Shown here piece by piece: positions 59,065 to 64,000 of a stretch of DNA of 64,000 nt (the first letter of the stretch is position 1; the number at the start of each line of letters is the position of its first letter). The stretch comes from Nitrospirillum iridis (GTDB taxonomy: Bacteria > Pseudomonadota > Alphaproteobacteria > Azospirillales > Azospirillaceae): positions 124,001-188,000 of the forward strand of contig NZ_JACIIZ010000010.1 of assembly GCF_014205765.1 (NCBI RefSeq). The letters are read 5' to 3'. A program made the translations under genes and the position numbers. The notes under the pieces are model-generated. The model was not told the DNA's origin and searched no databases. It worked only from the letters and a program-made list of their open reading frames with translations.

Positions 59065-61335
59065 TCAGAAGCGGCGGGTCAACGTCGCGGTGACACGGCG
59101 GGGCTCGCCGTAGTAGTAGCCGTTGAAGACCGAGGTCAGATAGGTCTTGTCCCCACAGTTCTTGCAGTCCAGCTTGACCCGCCATAGATCGTCATCGGTG
59201 GTGAACGTGAGCGACAGGTTCACCAGCGTGTAGTTGCTGGCGTAACTGTTGAGCGCCGTCGGCGTCAGGGTCGACGGCGCGGAGTTGGCGGCCGTGGTCC
59301 AGAAGCCACCGGTGTAATCCAGCTCCGCCGTCAGCGCGAAGCTGGCGTCCCAGGACGGCACCGGCAAGGTGTAGGTCCCCCCCACGGCGGCGCTGCGCTT
59401 GGGGAAGCGCGACAGCTGGTCGGACAGATCGATGGCGTTGACGTAGGCGCCGGTGCCGCTGACGAAGGACTGCGCGCGCGGGTTCACATAAGTGTACTCG
59501 CCCTGCTGGATGCCCAGCGTGCCGAACAGGTCGAGGGCGTGGAAGGGCCTCGCCCGAACCTCGAACTCCAGCCCCTTCACCTCAATATTGCCGGCGTTGT
59601 CCTGGGTCGACAGGGTGGTGCCGGCGATGGGACCCGGCGTGGTGTAGGAAAGCTGAAGGTTCTTGGTGTCGGCCAGGAAGCCGGTCACGTTCACCTGCAG
59701 CTTGTGGTCCAGGAAGGTGCTCTTGACGCCAGCCTCATAGGACCAGGTGGTCTCCGGCTTCATCGCGGTGAACTGCTGCGGCAGATAGGCGGTGCGGGAG
59801 TTCCAGCCGCCGCCCTTGTAGCCGTTGGTCGCACTGACGAACAGCAGGACGTCTTCCATGGGCTTGTAGTTCAGGCCGAACTTGGGCGTGATGACGTTGG
59901 TTTCCAGGTCGGTGGCGATGCCATAGCGCTTCAAATCCGCCGTGGTCGCGCCACCGTACGAGGTGGCGGGCAGTTGCAACGCCTTCACCTCATGGGTCAC
60001 GCGGGCGCCGGCGATGGCCGTGATCGTGTCGGTCAGGTCCAGGTCGGCCTGGGCATAGGCGGCGTAGGAGTCCGTCTGGTTGCGGATGTCGCGCACGCTG
60101 GAATAGCCGGGCTTGCCGCCGCAGCTCATGTTGCCGTCGCCATAGAGACCGGCGCTGCACGAGATGGAGGTGCCGAACACCTGCCCGGCGGCGGTGCGGT
60201 TATCCTCGTTGAAATAATAGAGCCCGGCGACATAGCGCAGCTTGTCATCGAAAAAGGACCCGACCGCCTTCAGTTCCTGCGAGACCATGTCGTAACGGCC
60301 ATCGTTGGTCAGGTAATAGGGCGTCGGGTTGATGGTGCGCGACGACGGCAAGGAGAAGTCCATCATGAACTTCTGATTGATCGTGCGGTACCCGGTGATG
60401 GCGTTCAGCGTCACCGACGGCAGACGCCATTCCAGGTTCGCGGTCACGGCCGTCGACTGGGCGGAGGAGCCCAGCCCCCGGTTGGCCAGGGCGTCGGCCA
60501 GCACGTTGCCGGTGCCGCCGGACGTGGTGGCGGCCAGGCGGGTTTGCGTGGGATCGTCGTAGTAGGACCGCATGTATGTGCCCGAACCGCCGGTGTGCTC
60601 CACACTGAGGTCTACCGTGATGTCGTCGTTGGGCAGCAGGCGCACCGCACCCCGGCCGCCGTAGCTCTTCAAGGCGTTCAGGTTCTCGCCATTCGCCTGG
60701 TTCGTCATCCAGCCGTCGTCCTGGCTGTAATAGCCTGTGAACTTGGTCAGGATCTTCGGCGTCACCGGGACGTTGATGTCGCCCCGGAACGTGCGTTGTT
60801 CGTAGGAGCCATAGGTGGCCTCCGCATAGCCGCCGAAGTCCTCGGACGGCTTTTTCAGGCGCACGCTGATGGCGCCGCCGGTGGAATTGCGGCCGAAGGT
60901 GGTGCCCTGCGGCCCGCGCAGCACCTCCATCTGCTCGATATCGAACAGGCCGTAGTTGTTCGCGTTCTGCCGGGGGACCACCACGTCATCGACATAGGTG
61001 GAAACCGCCGGGTCGATGGTGGCGATCTGCTCGGTCGAGCCCAAGCCACGGATGTAGTAGGTGTTGGCCCCCGGGATACCGGTGTTGCTGCTGCCGAACA
61101 GGTTCGGGACCATGCGCACCAGATCCAGGGTGGAACTGACCTGGCGGTTGGCCATGTCGTCCGCGGTGAAAGCGGACACGGCCTGGGGCACGGACTGCAG
61201 GGTCTCGGCCCGGCGGCGGGCGGTGACCACCACCTCCTGCAAGCCATCATCATCAGCGGCCAACACCGGCGCCACGGTTGCGAACAAAGCGATCACAGCG
61301 GCGGACGCGCCCAGCGCCCATTCCTTTTTCAGCAT
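59065..61335 (-). CDS. TonB-dependent outer-membrane receptor (catabolic island)
   Basis: 756 residues. AGGAGG (complement of 61344-61349) lies 8 bases before the ATG at 61335. Signal peptide LGASAAVIALFATVAPVLAA, TonB-box region GLQEVVVTARRRAETLQSVP, plug motifs YYIRGLGSTEQIATIDPAVS and MEVLRGPQGTTFGRNSTGGA, and a final aromatic strand ending TLTRRF. It is of the iron-complex OMR-like, sphingomonad-type class used for plant and aromatic compounds. First gene of a three-gene unit (receptor, hydrolase-fold protein, beta-rich protein), behind operator site E. Confidence 0.92.
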   Translation of the reverse strand: MLKKEWALGASAAVIALFATVAPVLAADDDGLQEVVVTARRRAETLQSVPQAVSAFTADDMANRQVSSTLDLVRMVPNLFGSSNTGIPGANTYYIRGLGSTEQIATIDPAVSTYVDDVVVPRQNANNYGLFDIEQMEVLRGPQGTTFGRNSTGGAISVRLKKPSEDFGGYAEATYGSYEQRTFRGDINVPVTPKILTKFTGYYSQDDGWMTNQANGENLNALKSYGGRGAVRLLPNDDITVDLSVEHTGGSGTYMRSYYDDPTQTRLAATTSGGTGNVLADALANRGLGSSAQSTAVTANLEWRLPSVTLNAITGYRTINQKFMMDFSLPSSRTINPTPYYLTNDGRYDMVSQELKAVGSFFDDKLRYVAGLYYFNEDNRTAAGQVFGTSISCSAGLYGDGNMSCGGKPGYSSVRDIRNQTDSYAAYAQADLDLTDTITAIAGARVTHEVKALQLPATSYGGATTADLKRYGIATDLETNVITPKFGLNYKPMEDVLLFVSATNGYKGGGWNSRTAYLPQQFTAMKPETTWSYEAGVKSTFLDHKLQVNVTGFLADTKNLQLSYTTPGPIAGTTLSTQDNAGNIEVKGLEFEVRARPFHALDLFGTLGIQQGEYTYVNPRAQSFVSGTGAYVNAIDLSDQLSRFPKRSAAVGGTYTLPVPSWDASFALTAELDYTGGFWTTAANSAPSTLTPTALNSYASNYTLVNLSLTFTTDDDLWRVKLDCKNCGDKTYLTSVFNGYYYGEPRRVTATLTRRF

Positions 61336-61383
61336 GCCCAATGCCTCCTGTTCTGCGGACGCGGTTTATCCCGCGCCATTTGT

Positions 61384-61401
61384 GAGTCTATTGATATATG
61401 T
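61384..61401 (-). promoter_or_regulatory. Putative GntR-type operator, site E
   Basis: On the minus strand ACATAT-ATCAAT-AGACTC, 48 bases before the receptor ATG at 61335. The left half and spacer match the other sites; the right arm is the weakest of the five. Confidence 0.45.
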
Positions 61402-61495
61402 TTAGATCTTTTTGGAAAGCCCTTTTTTGGGGGCGCGGCGCCCTGCCCAACGATCGTCCGCCGGCGTGGCGCCGCCGCCACGCCCCCGGCCGCCC

Positions 61496-62500
61496 TCAGG
61501 GCGCGTCGGGTGCCACCTTAACCAGCGACTTGCCGCGATTGCGCCCCAGCATCAGCGCCTCGAAATGAAGGGGCGCGTTGGACAGGCCTTCGGCCACGTC
61601 CTCGACGACGCGCAGACGCCCCTCCTCCACCCAAGGAATGGCGACATCCAGCCATTCGCCCCAACGCGCGTAAAAGTCATAAACGACCAAGCCCAGGACC
61701 TGCGCCCGCTTGGCGATGATGGGGATTATCGGCACCTGCGGCGTGGGGCCGCCATGGTAGTGCTCCACCAGACCGCAAAGCACCAGCCGGGCGCCGATCT
61801 GGATGTGGGAAAGGGCGGTCGCCAACAGGGTGGCGCCCACATTCTCGAAATGAACCGTCGATCCGGCGCCCAGGGCAGCGGCGTAAGCCGTGGTCCAATC
61901 CGCCGCATGGTAGTCGACGCAGGCGTCGAAGCCGTAGATGTCCCGCACCAGCGCGCATTTCTCCGCCCCGCCGGCGATGCCAACCGTCCGGGCGCCCAGC
62001 AGGCGCGCGATCTGGCCGGCGGTTCCGCCCACGGGCCCGGCGGCGGCGTTGACGCTGAAGACATCGCCAGCCCGCACCCGGGCCAGCTGGGTCACGCCGG
62101 CCCAGGCCGTCAGCCCCGGCATGCCCAGGACACCCAGATGCGTCGACGGCCTGGCGACCGTCACCAGCCGGCGCGCGCCGGCGGCGGGCAACAGGCCGAA
62201 ATCGGCCCAGCCGACTTCGCCCGCCACCAGGTCGCCGGCCTTGAAATCGGGATGGATGGAACGCAGCACTTCCGCCACGCACTCACCCGGCAAGGACTCC
62301 CCAGGCAGCGGTGCCGGCAGACCCATGTGGCGACCGCGCAGGCGCGACCCGATATAGGGATCAAATGACAGGTAAAGCACCCGCACCAGTAGTTCTTGCC
62401 CCGGCCGGGGATCGGGAAGCGGCCGCTCCCTGATCTCGAAATCGGTGGCGACCGGCAGATCGCCCACCGGCTTGCGTAACACCACCTCATGAATCCGCAT
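61496..62500 (-). CDS. NADP-dependent oxidoreductase, MDR family (leukotriene B4 12-hydroxydehydrogenase/CurA type)
   Basis: 334 residues from the ATG at 62500. No zinc ligands are visible. VRVLYLSFDPYIGSRLRGRH, LGMPGLTAWAGVTQLARVRA, VFSVNAAAGPVGGTAGQIAR and GGAEKCALVRDIYGFDACVD are the alkenal/one reductase (CurA, LTB4DH) motifs. It reduces the double bond of alpha,beta-unsaturated carbonyls with NADPH. It overlaps the tandem hydrolase stop by 14 bases, indicating co-translation. Confidence 0.9.
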   Translation of the reverse strand: MRIHEVVLRKPVGDLPVATDFEIRERPLPDPRPGQELLVRVLYLSFDPYIGSRLRGRHMGLPAPLPGESLPGECVAEVLRSIHPDFKAGDLVAGEVGWADFGLLPAAGARRLVTVARPSTHLGVLGMPGLTAWAGVTQLARVRAGDVFSVNAAAGPVGGTAGQIARLLGARTVGIAGGAEKCALVRDIYGFDACVDYHAADWTTAYAAALGAGSTVHFENVGATLLATALSHIQIGARLVLCGLVEHYHGGPTPQVPIIPIIAKRAQVLGLVVYDFYARWGEWLDVAIPWVEEGRLRVVEDVAEGLSNAPLHFEALMLGRNRGKSLVKVAPDAP

Positions 62501-64000
62501 CACTGGCCCTTTCAAGAAAGTCTAGGTAAAGGCGGGCCCTTTCCTCCGGCGTCGCCGGCCGTTGGCGAACGATGGCGTGGGAAAGGTCGGCCGCCGCACG
62601 GTGGGACCAGCCCTGGCGGGGATCCCCTGAATCGGCGCACAGCAGCACCGGATGACCAAGGCCGGGAAGTAAAGGGCGAACGTCGCGGCTGACCGCTGCA
62701 TGGACGGCGTCGCCATAGCGGGCCGGCTGCGCCATCACATCCAGCAACAAGGCGCGCAGCCGGCCGGCCGCCAGATCCGGGGTGCGGTGCCGGATGGACG
62801 CCGCGCCGGACCCATACCAGGGGAACTGCGCCTCACGATCGCGCAGCAGATGCCAGGCCTCATGCCAATGGGCGCCCCCGCCGCTGAGGACCAGCGGTGG
62901 GCAATAGCGTCGCGCCATGTCATCCCGCCCGGCGTCGTCGGCCAGGACGGCACCATCCAGGATGGCCGCCCCCACCCGCCCCGGATGGGCCGCCATCAGG
63001 GCCAGGGCGATGGGTGTCGCCATGCCCTCCGCCGCGATGTCGACCATGCCGATGGCCAAAACATCCAGGAGGCCGGCCAAGGCGTCGACGTAAGCCGCCA
63101 GGCCCGGATCCGGCAGGGGATCGGATTGGCCACATCCGGGCAGATCGGGGGCAAGGACCAGACGCCCCCTTCCCAACGCGGACAGCAGGGGGCCGTCGGC
63201 CGCCGCCCCGCCGGGCGGATCGTGCAACCACAGAAGCGGGCGCCGGTCCCGCGCCCGGCCAAAGCGGTGCAGGCGGATTTGCCCATGGGGCAGGCCGGCA
63301 TGGAAGCGCGATGGGCCCGGCCCCTCCGCCCCCGCCGGTTCCCGATATGGTTCGGTGCCGGCGGCCGCGGCCAGATGGCGGCCGATCGCCGCAAGCCACA
63401 CCGTCCTGTCGGCCGGCAGGCGGTCGATCCGGCGATGGGGCGGAAGACGGTCGAGATGGGAGAAAAGGACATCATCCGCCCGGGCGGTGTAGACCACCGG
63501 CGCCACGGCCCGCGCGACGTTGTCCAGCGGGTTGTGCCGCATGGCCGCGCGATAGGCGTCGGCGTAATGGGGCCCAGCCATGAAGTAATCCAGGCAGTAG
63601 GCCTGGATGTCCTCGAGCGGGGGCAGGTCGATGGGCATGCGGCCGGCCTGGTCGGCCGTGAACCAGGGGAACCACCGCAGTGTGTCCTTGACCCGGGTCC
63701 ATTCCCGCCCTAGCCAGGCACCCTCCGCATCAAGTTCAAAAGGCCGCATGTACCGTTCGATGAAACCCTCATTGGGGAAACCCTCATTGGGGAAACCCCC
63801 AGCGGGATCGCCGGCGGGAATGGACAGACCGTCCAGCACCGCCACCCCCACGCGGGCCGGCCACCGGACGGCGAAATCAAGCAGGATCTTTGATCCGGTA
63901 TGACAGGCGTAGAAGGCGGCGCGCCCGATCCCCAGCGCCGACAGCGTCAGTTCCAGCGCCTCGGCGAAGTCCGCGATGACCGGCGCGCGGCCCAAATCGA
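62487..64000 (-). CDS. Two-domain alpha/beta-hydrolase-fold protein (partial, N-terminus beyond the window)
   Basis: About 504 residues are visible; the frame is open to the window edge. The first strands and oxyanion loop of domain 1 are missing, so the gene starts further right. Domain 1 has the elbow AFYACHTGSKILLDFAVRWP, with His where Ser is expected, as in the 58205 protein. Domain 2 (about residues 230-500) begins PLLWLHDPPGGAAADGPLLS and has MVDIAAEGMATPIALALMAA at its elbow, with Gly at the nucleophile position. A 15-base tandem repeat duplicates FPNEG in domain 1. Fusion of an atypical and a degenerate domain suggests one catalytic and one structural half. Confidence 0.75.
   Translation of the reverse strand, partial: DLGRAPVIADFAEALELTLSALGIGRAAFYACHTGSKILLDFAVRWPARVGVAVLDGLSIPAGDPAGGFPNEGFPNEGFIERYMRPFELDAEGAWLGREWTRVKDTLRWFPWFTADQAGRMPIDLPPLEDIQAYCLDYFMAGPHYADAYRAAMRHNPLDNVARAVAPVVYTARADDVLFSHLDRLPPHRRIDRLPADRTVWLAAIGRHLAAAAGTEPYREPAGAEGPGPSRFHAGLPHGQIRLHRFGRARDRRPLLWLHDPPGGAAADGPLLSALGRGRLVLAPDLPGCGQSDPLPDPGLAAYVDALAGLLDVLAIGMVDIAAEGMATPIALALMAAHPGRVGAAILDGAVLADDAGRDDMARRYCPPLVLSGGGAHWHEAWHLLRDREAQFPWYGSGAASIRHRTPDLAAGRLRALLLDVMAQPARYGDAVHAAVSRDVRPLLPGLGHPVLLCADSGDPRQGWSHRAAADLSHAIVRQRPATPEERARLYLDFLERASDADS
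63766..63795. repeat. 15-bp direct tandem repeat within the two-domain hydrolase gene
   Basis: CCCTCATTGGGGAAA occurs twice back to back (63766-63780, 63781-63795), adding an in-frame FPNEG pentapeptide in the lid region of domain 1. Confidence 0.85.

Noticed and set aside
1-64000. CRISPR array, tRNA or rRNA genes, insertion sequences
   Set aside because: No regularly spaced direct repeats, cloverleaf-type tRNA segments, rRNA sequence or transposase frames were found on reading both strands.

Overview
The window is a high-GC bacterial chromosome segment with a prophage at its left end. Signal-peptide TonB-dependent receptors, periplasmic glycosidases and GntR/LysR regulators point to a Gram-negative host. 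Overall style suggests an alphaproteobacterium (Azospirillaceae/Nitrospirillum-like or a sphingomonad/caulobacter-like relative), but there is no rRNA or marker gene here to settle it. I saw no tRNA, rRNA, CRISPR array, insertion sequence or integrase.

Region 1 (1 to about 14700) is the early and replication half of a T7-like (Autographiviridae-type) phage, almost all on the minus strand. In transcription order it runs: single-subunit RNA polymerase, ssDNA-binding protein, RusA-type resolvase, HTH protein, GH24 lysozyme, primase-helicase, GIY-YIG nuclease, holin-like protein, family A DNA polymerase, nucleotidyltransferase-like protein, 5'-3' exonuclease, several small proteins, DUF3310 protein, and a BRO-type antirepressor. 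A terminator closes the run, and a low-GC gene lies opposite. The polymerase end abuts an MFS sugar-porter gene that stops after 267 codons, so the phage is most simply read as a prophage integrated in that gene. Structural genes and the other junction lie outside the window.

Region 2 (14700-23490) is a small glycan-use locus: the broken sugar porter, a secreted LamG-GH2 glycosidase, a TonB-dependent receptor and a secreted CE1-like esterase, with strong terminators after the GH2, receptor and esterase genes.

Region 3 (23573-64000) is a large catabolic island. A ten-gene minus-strand run (36569 to 23573) encodes HyuA/HyuB-type ATP-dependent lactamase subunits, an ICL/PEP-mutase-family lyase, alcohol and semialdehyde dehydrogenases, a GH3 beta-glucosidase, a DUF1330 protein, a LeuC/LeuD pair and a cysteine amidohydrolase. 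Divergent from it is a second LeuC/LeuD pair with a CaiB-type CoA-transferase and an HMG-CoA-lyase-like enzyme. Further units encode a membrane protein with LysR and GntR regulators; a second amidohydrolase with two tandem CE4-fold hydrolases; a second GntR; a fumarate-reductase-like flavoprotein with an SDR; an MmgE/PrpD protein; a VOC protein, MFS transporter and RedY-like protein; a VAO-type flavoenzyme; and a TonB-dependent receptor with an unusual alpha/beta hydrolase.

Five of these units share an AT-rich imperfect palindrome (consensus half-sites TGGTAT and ATRCCA separated by 6 bp) about 30-50 bp before a start codon, which argues for one regulon. My inference is that the island takes up a possibly glucosylated lactam or cyclic-imide compound, opens the ring by amide hydrolysis, and funnels the resulting branched dicarboxylates through hydratases, CoA transfer and C-C lyases. 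The actual substrate is unknown.
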